Shown here: positions 8,975-16,888 of the stretch, in pieces | Layout of the letters: each line of letters begins with the position of its first letter | How positions within the stretch are numbered: the stretch's first letter is position 1 | Assembly: GCF_018403225.1 (NCBI RefSeq) | Contig: NZ_BOSG01000001.1 | Coordinates: 1,860,001-1,924,000 of the forward strand | From: Paenibacillus sp. J23TS9 | Lineage (GTDB): Bacteria > Bacillota > Bacilli > Paenibacillales > Paenibacillaceae | DNA: 64,000 nt | Direction: 5' to 3' | Translations under genes and position numbers: made by a program | The notes under the pieces: generated by a model | Seen by the model: only the letters and a program-made list of their open reading frames with translations | What the model was told of the DNA's origin: nothing | Databases searched by the model: none

Positions 8975-9412
8975 TTATAGGTTCTTATTTAAAAACATTA
9001 ATCTACTAATCTCAGTAAACCCATTCTTCTTATAGAATATCTCAGCAGGAATACCTCTATCGGTTAATAAAGTTACGTTCTCAATTCCATCCATTTCAAG
9101 TCTTTCCTCTAAGAATTTCATAAGCTTCGATCCTACTCCCGTTTTTTGCTTCTCTACACTTACACACATTTCGTTAATAAAAAACTCATTTCTACTCCAC
9201 CAACGCTTACGGACACCAAAAATAAAACCAATGATCTCTCCTGCGTCTTCAGCGACAATACCAATAAATCCAGGTGTATTCGTATAATCAAGTAAATATT
9301 GAAATGCAGTTTCTGTAGACCATTCATCATTCCATGGTTCTTGATTAAATACATGAATAAAAGTATTCGTACAACTCAAGAGATCATTTCTCTCAAATGA
9401 TTTAAATTCCAT
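8975..9412 (-). CDS. GNAT N-acetyltransferase
   Basis: 145 residues. It has an N-terminal strand-helix unit, the strand IGFIFGVRKRWW, the CoA loop in the form VEKQKTGVGSKLMKFLE (first loop Gly replaced by a KTG version), and the terminal helix FYKKNGFTEISRLMF. This gene and the preceding one are both acetyltransferases but not close paralogues by eye. The ribosome site is weak (AGAG). The AT-rich setting suggests an accessory gene. Substrate unknown. Confidence 0.8.
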   Translation of the reverse strand: MEFKSFERNDLLSCTNTFIHVFNQEPWNDEWSTETAFQYLLDYTNTPGFIGIVAEDAGEIIGFIFGVRKRWWSRNEFFINEMCVSVEKQKTGVGSKLMKFLEERLEMDGIENVTLLTDRGIPAEIFYKKNGFTEISRLMFLNKNL

Positions 9413-9469
9413 TATTTAATCAACTCTATTCGATAGTTTTTTGGGGTGCCTTCCTAAAACTTTCTCTTA

Positions 9470-10039
9470 TTATTCACTGTTTACCCAATTTGGAATATGG
9501 TGTTTAAAATATTGACCTACCTTCGTCAATTCATTCATTACAACATTTATTTTTTGCTCATCCAAGTAACAGTTATCTTTTGTGATACCCGTCTTGTCTG
9601 TTACCGGGCTCACATAAAATTCAATCTCATTAGGAAACTCAACCTGGTATGTCAGTAAAGCTCTTCTAGCAAAATAAGACTTGCAAACTAATATAGCTTT
9701 TCTTGGGTAAATCCTCTGTTGTTGAAGAGACTTCCAAGAATATCTTGCATTTTCAAATGTATTTGTCGCTTGATCTTCACGTAAGATTGACCTTTCTGGT
9801 ACACCCAAACTTAATCCCACATCTCGAAGAAAATCCCATTCAGAAGAGGACACATTTTGAGTTGGTCCACCTGAAGGAAGAATGTAAGGTGCCAGACCCT
9901 TATGATATAACTCGGCAGCTCTCTCCATCAATTGAGGATGACTACCACCAGGTATTAATATTACATCAGACGGTTCAATAGGAGTTTCAAAGAACATAAA
10001 CTTAGTAATACAGTCAAAGGGATAAGGCAATTCGTTCAT
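9470..10039 (-). CDS. YdcF/ElyC-like DUF218 protein
   Basis: 189 residues. The DUF218 pattern is visible: DVILIPGGSHPQLMERAAEL, then YILPSGG, the acidic EDQATNTFENARYS segment with the conserved N-T-x-E-N, and ILVCKSYFARRALL. Family members include SanA and ElyC, linked to envelope or polyprenyl-carrier metabolism; this one has no membrane helix and is probably cytosolic, like YdcF. GAGAGG abuts the ATG with no spacing, so a TTG three codons inside (10030) may be the true start. Confidence 0.8.
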   Translation of the reverse strand: MNELPYPFDCITKFMFFETPIEPSDVILIPGGSHPQLMERAAELYHKGLAPYILPSGGPTQNVSSSEWDFLRDVGLSLGVPERSILREDQATNTFENARYSWKSLQQQRIYPRKAILVCKSYFARRALLTYQVEFPNEIEFYVSPVTDKTGITKDNCYLDEQKINVVMNELTKVGQYFKHHIPNWVNSE

Positions 10040-10896
10040 CCTCTCTATTATTTCATCGTTTGGACCAATTTCTTAAAACGTCTTTGTATTCACGAACCCT
10101 CACTGGCTTAGGCGCGAATACAAGGGTTCGACGAACTTAGCCTGTGCAGGGTTGTCCGGCTGTTCCCTCTCCCCAAAATGCCTCTGTCGAACCGAGGGCC
10201 GGAGGCACGATTTCATGAAGCGGTGTTATATTCTGTCGAGATCTTCCTTGTGATTCAATCCATCTCATCGATCAACCAATCTTTTGCTAGGTCCATACTA
10301 GAAAAAAATTTGGTCCGAAACTTTATGTCATTTTTTATTCGGTACGTTTTCAACTTAGATTTCCCACTCTTTGTTGCTCCGACTATAGTAAGCCTAGAGA
10401 TATGATGTTGAGTTCTAATTAAACTTTCAATAATGTATTGCGCAATTTCATTTGTGTTTTCAGTTCCATGGACGGTCTAAGATCAGGCACTCCTTTCACT
10501 CTGTCTTTGAAAATGCTTCTAACCCAACTTTGAATCATACATCCATCTCCTTCATTATTTTTATTCTTTGTGTTGATTTTCTAATCCACCTCGAATTCGT
10601 ATAACTCTTATTCTACGAATGTATTCATACTTCCTACTTCCAGAGTATTGCGCTATTCATAATAGCCCAAGTAACCTTCGTATCAATCTTGGAGCTTGGA
10701 TATCTTTACATCAAATAATGTGACGGCATATATGATGCACCCGCTGATCGTATCCGCCCAACTTTATATTATTTTAAAGAATAATTAAGGTTCTACTCAG
10801 GTTTGCTGTTTATAATAACATTAGGCTGAAACTCTCACATCCCTAAACTTTACGCATATGACAAGCACCAAATAACATGAAAAGAGGATTTTAACC
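10040..10896. other. 857-base gene-poor region with a decayed gene fragment
   Basis: No intact gene is seen. A minus-strand gene fragment occupies 10255-10479 (listed separately). An inverted repeat CGAACCCT/AGGGTTCG lies at 10093-10100 and 10123-10130. The remainder has scattered stops in all frames and no recognisable RNA. It borders a stretch with two IS remnants and looks like a site of past rearrangement. Confidence 0.5.
10255..10479 (-). pseudogene. C-terminal fragment of a STAS-like protein, paralogue of the gene at 54863-55246
   Basis: Reading from 10476 down to the TGA at 10255-10257 gives about 73 residues without a start codon, bounded upstream by in-frame stops. The part IAQYIIESLIRTQHHISRLT, then IVGATKSG, and the end FFSSMDLAKDWLI lines up with the C-terminal half of the intact gene at 54863-55246 (IDKISIVGLTGF and FYKDPEDAKTWLI). 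It is therefore a remnant of a second gene of that small family. Upstream, an ATG-started frame (MIQSWVRSIF) runs into the fragment out of frame, which suggests a frameshift or a junction. Confidence 0.6.
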
Positions 10897-11322
10897 ATGA
10901 ACATAAAGCGAGTGATGATTGTCGGAACGATGGTAGTAGTAATGTCCTTCGGAGGCACCGCTTTAAGCGGTTCCATCACAAGCGCAAGTCCGTTAGAGAA
11001 GTGGTTCTCCACTGGCGTCGCAGAAAAAGATGACCTGCTGGAAGCACTTAATCAATCGTCCGACGAGGAACTGTATGAATCCTTGTATCAAGGCAAATCC
11101 CTGAATGATATTGCGGCCGACCAAGGCGGGGACATAGCCAATGTCATCAATCTGCAGATGACCCAGCTTACACAGCAGCTGGATGATCGCCTACGCAGCG
11201 GAAGTATTTCTGCTGAGCAATATGCCGCGCACAAGAAAGAACTCAGGGATGTCGTCGAACAGAGCGTCCTGACTTCCTTCGGTGATCAGGAGGTACATAA
11301 AGACAGAAACGCCTTGCATTAA
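10897..11322 (+). CDS. Secreted hypothetical protein
   Basis: 141 residues. A signal peptide spans about 1-30 (KRVMIVGTMVVVMSFGGTAL, with likely cleavage after TSA). The mature part is acidic and helical, with LYQGKSLNDIAADQGGDIAN, a pattern seen in small exported Firmicute proteins in which 'GKSLxDIAxxxG' repeats occur, here once, followed by an amphipathic helix IINLQMTQLTQQLDDRL-like segment and a C-terminal helix. No enzyme motif is seen. AGAGG precedes the ATG. It stands alone between the scarred region and an IS remnant. Confidence 0.7.
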   Translation: MNIKRVMIVGTMVVVMSFGGTALSGSITSASPLEKWFSTGVAEKDDLLEALNQSSDEELYESLYQGKSLNDIAADQGGDIANVINLQMTQLTQQLDDRLRSGSISAEQYAAHKKELRDVVEQSVLTSFGDQEVHKDRNALH

Positions 11323-11471
11323 ACACTACACTCTCAGGTATTGTTGCATCGTAGGTCAAGTATGAAACCGATTGTTCTGATACGAGCGGGTATCACTCTG
11401 AATTTTTATGAATGAATTACAAATGCTCACCCGATACCTGCAAACAATGGCTGGATCAATATCTATAAGAA

Positions 11472-12015
11472 GAGGCTGTCTCATAAGTGGATTTCCCACG
11501 ACAGAGACAGCCCCTTCTTATTTTAAATCCCAGCAAAGGCCACGAAGCAGCCGGAAGCCCCGGTTGTTCTTTAATTGTCCAAACACGCTTTCCGGTTCCG
11601 TCATCCGACATACGGCCAAGGCGTAACCTTCTTCACTCCGTTGTATTTCCCGAGCCTGATTCTGTGTCGCAGCCGTTCTAGACTGACAATACCACCTCAT
11701 GGTTTCCTGCCGCTTTTGTAGGTCGCACTTCCATTTTATCAAAAGAACGGTTTCTTTTTTTGTGTTTCTGTGAAGATTGTAGATCGAAGATCCTTTTCCA
11801 CTTAAACAGCGGAGAGGACGGACTGATTGTGGAAAAGCGGCAGCGGTCGCCTTGGTCTCCGGATTTTCACCGTAAAGGAGAATGAAAAAAATCTGGAGAG
11901 CACAGCGATTGGAACAACGGTCCGTTCACGCAGCGTCCACTCCAAGTGCTTATGTACATCCTACTCAAAAACAGGGGTGTCCCAAGCAGTCATTTCATGG
12001 CTTATGAGACACCCC
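11472..12015 (-). mobile_element. IS1182-family remnant, copy 1 (both ends kept, transposase mostly deleted)
   Basis: The ends are inverted: GGCTGTCTCATAAG at 11474 and CTTATGAGACACCCC at 12001-12015. The transposase would read on the minus strand. At 11518-11742 only its C-terminal part remains, with the family signature MTEPESVFGQLKNNRGFR, fused after an internal deletion to the DNA just before the original start (AAAATGGAAGTGCGAC is shared with copy 2). About 150 bases of leader DNA between the outer end and the gene are also kept (11821-11955). It is a non-autonomous, MITE-like derivative. No clear target duplication was seen. Copy 2 is at 30754-31510 in the opposite orientation. Confidence 0.85.
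11518..11742 (-). pseudogene. IS1182 transposase, C-terminal fragment
   Basis: A 74-residue open frame whose first eight or so residues come from the leader before the transposase gene and the rest from its C-terminus (QAREIQRSEEGYALAV, then EPESVFGQLKNNRGFRLLRG). In intact members of the family this segment is followed by another 30 or so residues, which are lost here. The catalytic DDE core is absent, so it cannot be active. Confidence 0.8.
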
Positions 12016-12057
12016 CATATTTTCCCTACCTTAATCTGCTTTCAATTGATATTGTCA

Positions 12058-12873
12058 TCACGTTCTACGCATATATGCCCGGACCGTGATGGGTGCAAAA
12101 ATCAATACAATGACGGCCGCTCCGATGAGAGAAATAACGAGATCCCATCCTACAGTTCCGGAGTTAGCAAGATCACGAACGGCAGTGACCAGATGTGAGA
12201 TCGGATTGATTTTAACAAACCATTGAAGCCAGTTCGGCATGGTATCGACCGGCACGAACGCGTTAGAAAGAAACGTGAGCGGAAACAGCACGATCATCGA
12301 TATCCCCTGTACGCTTGATGCAGTACGGGCAATCACGCCGAAGAATGCGAAGATCCAACTGATTGCCCAAGCACAGGCAATGACAATAACCGCTGCGATG
12401 GCGACATGACCCAGACCACCTTCGGGCCGATAGCCCATAATATATCCCATGGCAAAGGTGAGCACAGTCGCAATAGTATACCTGACGGTATCTGCCAACA
12501 GGGCTCCCGCCAACGGTGCTATACGTGCGATAGGCAGTGACTTGAATCGGTCAAACACGCCCTTATCCATATCCTCACGCAGTTGAACGCCCGTGACAAT
12601 TGAAGTCGTGATCACGGTCTGTACGAGGATGCCGGGAATGATGACGGGCAAATAACTTACCACATCACCGGAGATGGCCCCGCCAAAGATATAGGTAAAC
12701 ATTAGGGTGAAGATGATTGGCTGTAACGTAACGTCGAACAATTGCTCGGGAGTTCGCCGAATCTTCAGCAGTCCTCGATAGGCCATCGTCAACGAGTTGC
12801 GAATAGACTGTCCAAAGCTCGTATGATTTTTCAGATTGCGATCAGCGCCTGGCTGAATTGAAGTGCTTCTCAT
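12058..12873 (-). CDS. ABC-2 type permease, DrrB-like multidrug exporter subunit
   Basis: 271 residues with six membrane helices in the ABC-2 arrangement: a cytosolic N-terminus, LKIRRTPEQLFDVTLQPIIF leading into helix 1, VTGVQLREDMDKGVFDRFKS (the conserved cytosolic loop), and NAFVPVDTMPNWLQWFVKIN typical of DrrB. It exports hydrophobic drugs with the ATPase encoded just before it; the start overlaps the ATPase stop by four bases, so translation is coupled. AGGAGG lies upstream. The gene ends 43 bases from IS1182 copy 1 and is visibly richer in G+C than its neighbours, consistent with transfer. Confidence 0.9.
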   Translation of the reverse strand: MRSTSIQPGADRNLKNHTSFGQSIRNSLTMAYRGLLKIRRTPEQLFDVTLQPIIFTLMFTYIFGGAISGDVVSYLPVIIPGILVQTVITTSIVTGVQLREDMDKGVFDRFKSLPIARIAPLAGALLADTVRYTIATVLTFAMGYIMGYRPEGGLGHVAIAAVIVIACAWAISWIFAFFGVIARTASSVQGISMIVLFPLTFLSNAFVPVDTMPNWLQWFVKINPISHLVTAVRDLANSGTVGWDLVISLIGAAVIVLIFAPITVRAYMRRT

Positions 12874-13901
12874 ACTCTTGCCTCCTCAGCTTGATTCGAT
12901 TCACTGGATGTCTGTGGCGAATCTTCCTTCACGCCATGCCCAGTAATAGTTAGAAATACCTCGTCAAGTGTTGGTTTCTGCACACTCAATTCGGTCAAGT
13001 GAATTCCTGCTGCACGGAGAGTGATAAGCAGTTCAGTGACCAGATCGGCGTTCGCCATCGGTGCCGTAATATTACCGGATTCCGCCGATACTTTTGACTG
13101 GACTTTGAGCACCTGTTCAATGGTCCGGCGCGCGTTCTCAATGTCTTGTGGATTTTGGACTCTCAGCTGTAACGATGAAGTTCCGACTGAAGCTTTCAAT
13201 TCGTCCACGGTTCCCTCTGCGACGACTCGGCCCTGATCGATAACCGCGATCCGGTCAGCCAGTTGATCCGCTTCATCTAGATACTGTGTTGTTAGCAATA
13301 CTGTTGAGCCTGTATTCACTAGACGACGGATCGTATCCCACATCTGTGCACGCGTACGTGGGTCTAAACCCGTAGTCGGTTCATCCAAGAAGATAAGTGG
13401 TGGCTGTGCAATGAGGCTCGCTGCAAGATCCAGCCGACGACGCATACCTCCGGAGAAGTTCTTAAGCGGCCGCTTGGCAGCTTCCGTCAAACCAAACTCC
13501 TCAAGCAGCTCCTCTGCCTTGCGGCGCGCCTCTGCGCGCCCGAGTCCAAGCAGGCGTGAGAAGATAATCAGATTCTCGGTAGCGCTGAGCGACTCGTCAA
13601 CCGATGCGTATTGACCGGTCACTCCAATCAATTGACGAACAATCTGCGACTCCTTCACCACATCATGACCAAAGATTCGCGCCGAACCCGCGTCTGGCCG
13701 AAGTAAGGTCGCCAGCATTCTGATTGTAGTGGTTTTGCCTGCTCCATTCGGACCGAGCACTCCATAGATTGAACCGGCACGCACTTTCAGATCTACGCCA
13801 TCCACTGCACGGTTATCACCGAAGTTTTTGACGAGTCCATGCGCTTCTACCGCCCAATCTCCATTGTTTGGATCTATTCCCTTTCTGTATACATGATCCA
13901 T
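12870..13901 (-). CDS. ABC exporter ATPase, DrrA-like
   Basis: 343 residues. Walker A GPNGAGKTTT, Q-loop around IGVTGQYASVDE, signature FSGGMRRRLDLA, Walker B LIFLDEPTTGLDP and the H-loop region are intact. The C-terminal ~90 residues with KPTLDEVFLTITGHG form the DrrA-type domain that contacts the permease. It powers export of anthracycline-like or other hydrophobic compounds. AGGAGG precedes the ATG. The promoter region carries two palindromes and a 19-base motif shared with the MFS exporter at 34955, so it is probably regulated. Confidence 0.92.
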   Translation of the reverse strand: MDHVYRKGIDPNNGDWAVEAHGLVKNFGDNRAVDGVDLKVRAGSIYGVLGPNGAGKTTTIRMLATLLRPDAGSARIFGHDVVKESQIVRQLIGVTGQYASVDESLSATENLIIFSRLLGLGRAEARRKAEELLEEFGLTEAAKRPLKNFSGGMRRRLDLAASLIAQPPLIFLDEPTTGLDPRTRAQMWDTIRRLVNTGSTVLLTTQYLDEADQLADRIAVIDQGRVVAEGTVDELKASVGTSSLQLRVQNPQDIENARRTIEQVLKVQSKVSAESGNITAPMANADLVTELLITLRAAGIHLTELSVQKPTLDEVFLTITGHGVKEDSPQTSSESNQAEEARV

Positions 13902-13932
13902 CGCAATTCCTCCTATATAACTGAATACTTAG

Positions 13933-13949
13933 AATTGTAAATTACAATT
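13933..13949. promoter_or_regulatory. Perfect palindrome in the drrAB promoter region
   Basis: AATTGTAA-A-TTACAATT, a 17-base perfect palindrome, lies about 30 bases before the ATPase start. A second perfect palindrome, AATAAGTACTTATT, is at 13970-13983. Both have the size of TetR- or MarR-type operators, the usual regulators of drug exporters, but no such regulator gene is adjacent. Confidence 0.5.
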
Positions 13950-13967
13950 ATGAACTGAATGTGAACT
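13949..13967 (-). promoter_or_regulatory. GTTCA direct-repeat motif shared with the MFS exporter promoter
   Basis: On the minus strand the 19 bases AGTTCACATTCAGTTCATA are identical to 34878-34896 on the plus strand. The two GTTCA units start 11 bases apart, the spacing used by OmpR/PhoB-type regulators. It sits between the two palindromes, upstream of the drrA-like start. Confidence 0.6.
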
Positions 13968-14000
13968 GTAATAAGTACTTATTGTCATTAGTTGAGCGAT

Positions 14001-14029
14001 AAAAAAAGCCTGAAAAAAATCAGACTTTT
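14001..14029 (-). terminator. Terminator of the VWA lipoprotein gene
   Basis: On the minus strand AAGTCTGA and TCAGGCTT pair around a T-rich loop and are followed by seven T. It lies 36 bases past the stop at 14065 and shields the drrAB promoter. Confidence 0.75.
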
Positions 14030-14064
14030 AATGCTTGAGACTTTTATGTCATTAGATACAGCCC

Positions 14065-15468
14065 CTAGTTATTTTTCTTGTTTTTCAGATCATCGATATT
14101 CTTGTCGCCTTCATCCTTGATATCGTCATAAACCTGATTTCCACTTTTAGTGACTTCGTCATACAAACGTCTCTTGGTATCACGAGCATAAGTCCATGCG
14201 AAACTCTTACGTTCAGTAATCTGCATCCAGAGCTCACTGTGAGGGATAGCCTTTCCTCTTTTAGTTTCCAGATACCTAAGGGCTGCCAGCAAATGATCAT
14301 ATTCTTTGTTCGCTAGTATTTGCATATCTGTTTCTGCATTATTGATCGTTCCCTGCTTCTTTTCTTTTTGTGTATTTGCCTGTCCTTCTCCTTTTTCTTT
14401 CCACCTCGTCCACTCGCCTTGTAATTTGGCATACGCTTCATTGAGATAATTTTTTAGTGATTCGTCATTATCTACAGAAGTGAACTCTCCACCACCAGAT
14501 GTAGCAACTTGTCGAAGCAATTTCTGTCCTTCGTTATCCACATTAAAGCCAATAATATTTACAACGGTCTTCACTTCGGATTGGTTGAGTTCTTTGGCAA
14601 CCTGTACCGGATTACCTCCACATGTTTCAATTCCATCACTAACCACATATACGACCGAATCAGTTGTTTCAGGATTAATATCTTGTTTTACAGATTTGAG
14701 TGCATTTGCAATGGGTGTCCATCCAGCTGGTTTTACCCCTTGAAGCGCCGTATTCATTTGATTTGTCTGGTCACCTAGGCCATGAAATATTTCTTCTGTA
14801 CTGTTACATGATACTTGCTTATCTTTCTGACTTCCTGTTCCTTTATGTCCATATACCCGCAAAGAAACCTCTGCATTTTGGGGTAATTTATCTGCGAAGA
14901 TCTGTATAGCTTCTTTGGCGGAGTCCATTTTTGATTTGCCATTGATCTGCGCTTTCATGCTGCCACTGGCATCAAGTAAGATCGAAATGTGCAGCTTCTT
15001 ACTTGTGGGTAACGTGATATTTCCATCAGGTCGCTCATTATTCACTTTAACCTCGGTTTCAAAGTTGTTGAAAATAGTCACATAAGGACGATAATCTTCG
15101 GCCAATAGGAGAAGGAGTTCTTCCTTATATTGATCAGCTGTCAATTCACTTGGTAATTGATCCAACGCTTCATTAACTTTCTGTTCATTATAATTTGAAC
15201 CAGCAAAGCGGCCTGAAGGTTTCATTAGTATTTGTTCATCTGTTAGGGAAGCCGGAGGCTCAGTTTGATTGGAGTCCGCTGGACTCTGAACTTCTGAACT
15301 CGGTTCACTTTGAGTTGAATCTGAAGGGTGCTGAACGTCTGAGGTTGCTTTACTTTGATCTGACTCTGCGGAGTTCTGAATATCTGAGGCATTCTTTTCT
15401 GCTTCCTTACTACAACCCGCAAGGAATATAATTATCGTTACAAATATGAAGATTGACCTTCGAATCAT
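14065..15468 (-). CDS. Lipoprotein with von Willebrand A domain
   Basis: About 467 residues. A signal peptide ends in a lipobox, FLAGC with Cys19. Residues 28-72 are three 15-residue repeats rich in Ser, Gln, Pro and Asp, a likely flexible linker. The VWA domain carries an intact MIDAS start, LLDASGSMKAQ, and VVYVVSDGIETCGG, so it probably binds a divalent metal and a protein partner on the cell surface. The charged C-terminal part (WTRWKEKGEGQANTQKEKK onward) is helical. GGAGGTGA lies four bases before the ATG at 15468, so the upstream ATG at 15489 is not used. A terminator follows. Confidence 0.88.
   Translation of the reverse strand: MIRRSIFIFVTIIIFLAGCSKEAEKNASDIQNSAESDQSKATSDVQHPSDSTQSEPSSEVQSPADSNQTEPPASLTDEQILMKPSGRFAGSNYNEQKVNEALDQLPSELTADQYKEELLLLLAEDYRPYVTIFNNFETEVKVNNERPDGNITLPTSKKLHISILLDASGSMKAQINGKSKMDSAKEAIQIFADKLPQNAEVSLRVYGHKGTGSQKDKQVSCNSTEEIFHGLGDQTNQMNTALQGVKPAGWTPIANALKSVKQDINPETTDSVVYVVSDGIETCGGNPVQVAKELNQSEVKTVVNIIGFNVDNEGQKLLRQVATSGGGEFTSVDNDESLKNYLNEAYAKLQGEWTRWKEKGEGQANTQKEKKQGTINNAETDMQILANKEYDHLLAALRYLETKRGKAIPHSELWMQITERKSFAWTYARDTKRRLYDEVTKSGNQVYDDIKDEGDKNIDDLKNKKNN
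15253..15387 (-). repeat. Three in-frame 45-base repeats in the VWA lipoprotein
   Basis: They encode SDIQNSAESDQSKAT, SDVQHPSDSTQSEPS and SEVQSPADSNQTEPP. They are degenerate at DNA level, lie just after the lipidated cysteine and probably act as a spacer. Copy number could vary between strains. Confidence 0.75.
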
Positions 15469-15633
15469 AAACTCACCTCCGATTAACAATCTTTTTATAT
15501 ACTACCAAATTATGTTTACTTTTCATAACTGTTTATTAAAAGGGACCGTCCTAATTCATGAAGGGTTTTTGTTCGGTATGGACGAGAACTTGTATTCTTA
15601 AAATAAAGGCTTTGTTAAACCTTGAACTTGTCT

Positions 15634-15866
15634 ATGGATTTAAAGAAGCTAAAAAAGCTTGCTGATACATTAGACGATAGTGGTAAGCAGGAACTTATCT
15701 TTTTGCAATCCCGAACCAAGGGTGTGTCCTCGATGCCCGTGACCGTCAGAAAGGCGTATGACATATCCAAAACGTAAACAGCTATCACAGCCGCTTGAAG
15801 AAATGGATGGACCGCTTCAATGGTGTTGCAACCAAATATTTTTTATATAGACAACAAGGAATATGA
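15634..15866 (+). pseudogene. IS1595-family transposase remnant
   Basis: Three frames in sequence give recognisable pieces: an ATG-started MDLKKLKKLADTLDDSGKQE, then CVLDARDRQKGV in another frame, then [23 protein letters not shown] in a third, ending at TGA 15864-15866. The last piece matches the conserved C-terminal 'N-S-x-H-x-R-x-K-x-W-x-x-x-F-x-G-V-A-T-K-Y' stretch of ISXO2-like transposases. Large internal deletions and frameshifts make it inactive. No terminal repeats were recognised. The surrounding bases 15490-16050 hold nothing else. Confidence 0.7.
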
Positions 15867-16069
15867 AAACACCTCATCGAATAAGAAATCAAATCGTCCT
15901 GTTTACTGTCACCGACACGAGCACAAAGCTTCGGCTTTTTTGTTTATTCTTGTTAAGCTAACGGGCAGGTTTGGGATTAACAATCCTTAAGAAAAACCCA
16001 AGTAGAATTCTGCTAAAATGTAGTTAATGTATAATGTGAAAATCCCTCATGAACAAAGGAGAACTGAAA

Positions 16070-16645
16070 ATGAGAAAACTCGTTCTATTTCTGCACGCAT
16101 CGCTTGACGGTTTTGTAGAAGGGCCGAATGGAGAAATGGACATTGGCTGGGTTTCCTACGACGCTGATTTGGAGAAACATGCGAAGGAAATTCTGAGTAC
16201 TGCCGACACTGTCATTTGGGGACGTGGGACTTATCAGATGATGCACAGTTACTGGCCATCTGTGCCTTCGAACCCATCAGCTTCGGAGCATGAACGGAAT
16301 CATGCCGAGTGGATCGAAAAGACAGCCAAAGTCGTTTTTTCCACGACACTGGAGAAAGTCGAATGGAATAATTCCAGACTCGTGAAAGAAGATATCGAGG
16401 AAGAGATCAATAACCTCAAACAGCAGCCAGGCAAGGATATGGTCATCCTCGGCAGTCCTAGGTTCGCACACCACCTTATGCAGCTTGATTTAATTGATGA
16501 GTATAAAATTACGGTTTCTCCCGTCCTGATCGGTAAGGGGTTGCCGTTATTCCAAGGTATCAAGGAGAAGATCAATCTTAAGCTTATCGAAAACAAGACC
16601 TTTGATTCTGGAGCCATAGGTCTCGTTTACCAGACGGTAAGATGA
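16070..16645 (+). CDS. Dihydrofolate-reductase-like protein (RibD C-terminal domain)
   Basis: 191 residues from the ATG at 16070, chosen because AAAGGAG lies nine bases upstream (the frame is open to 16049). The fold signature is clear: LVLFLHASLDGFVEGPNGEM at the N-terminus, TVIWGRGTYQMM, VILGSPRFAHHLMQLDLIDE and the end SPVLIGKGLPLF. Such proteins bind NADPH as in RibD and DHFR; most stand-alone members have no assigned substrate. A strong terminator follows, so it is a single-gene unit. Confidence 0.88.
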   Translation: MRKLVLFLHASLDGFVEGPNGEMDIGWVSYDADLEKHAKEILSTADTVIWGRGTYQMMHSYWPSVPSNPSASEHERNHAEWIEKTAKVVFSTTLEKVEWNNSRLVKEDIEEEINNLKQQPGKDMVILGSPRFAHHLMQLDLIDEYKITVSPVLIGKGLPLFQGIKEKINLKLIENKTFDSGAIGLVYQTVR

Positions 16646-16692
16646 TCTTGTCACTTAAGATGATTACGCTAACGGGAGACGATAGCTCAATT

Positions 16693-16720
16693 AACCGCCT
16701 TTTCACAAAGGCGGTTTTCT
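16693..16720 (+). terminator. Terminator of the reductase gene
   Basis: AACCGCCTTT and AAAGGCGGTT form a perfect ten-base-pair stem with a TCAC loop, followed by TTTCTT. Confidence 0.85.
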
Positions 16721-16759
16721 TATGGCCACAAATCAACATTAGAATTTAACATAGCCACA

Positions 16760-16789
16760 ATAAAAATAGCTGCGATATACGCAGCTATT
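16760..16789 (-). terminator. Terminator of the lipoprotein gene at 16889
   Basis: AATAGCTGCG and CGCAGCTATT form a perfect stem with a five-base loop; on the minus strand it is followed by TTTTTA. Confidence 0.75.
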
Positions 16790-16888
16790 AATGAATATAT
16801 TCCTGTCAAACATCCTTAGAAAGCAGTCTGCAAACACTTATTCTTCCCTAGGGATGCTGCTCTGCGTAAATACAATGGTATGGTGAAG

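Noticed and set aside
10178..10405. 75-codon plus-strand frame
   Set aside because: It lies antisense to the recognisable STAS-like fragment and has no start signal.
11827..12198. Open frame whose first 40 residues are identical to a frame at 30688-30888, as if a conserved small protein
   Set aside because: The identity comes from leader DNA shared by the two IS1182 remnants; both frames then run into unrelated sequence (here antisense to the ABC permease) and have no ribosome site.
14480..14743. Plus-strand frames opposite the VWA gene
   Set aside because: They overlap the VWA coding region entirely and have no ribosome sites.
15253..15387. Regular repeats suggestive of a CRISPR array
   Set aside because: They are in-frame degenerate codon repeats within a lipoprotein gene with no spacers.
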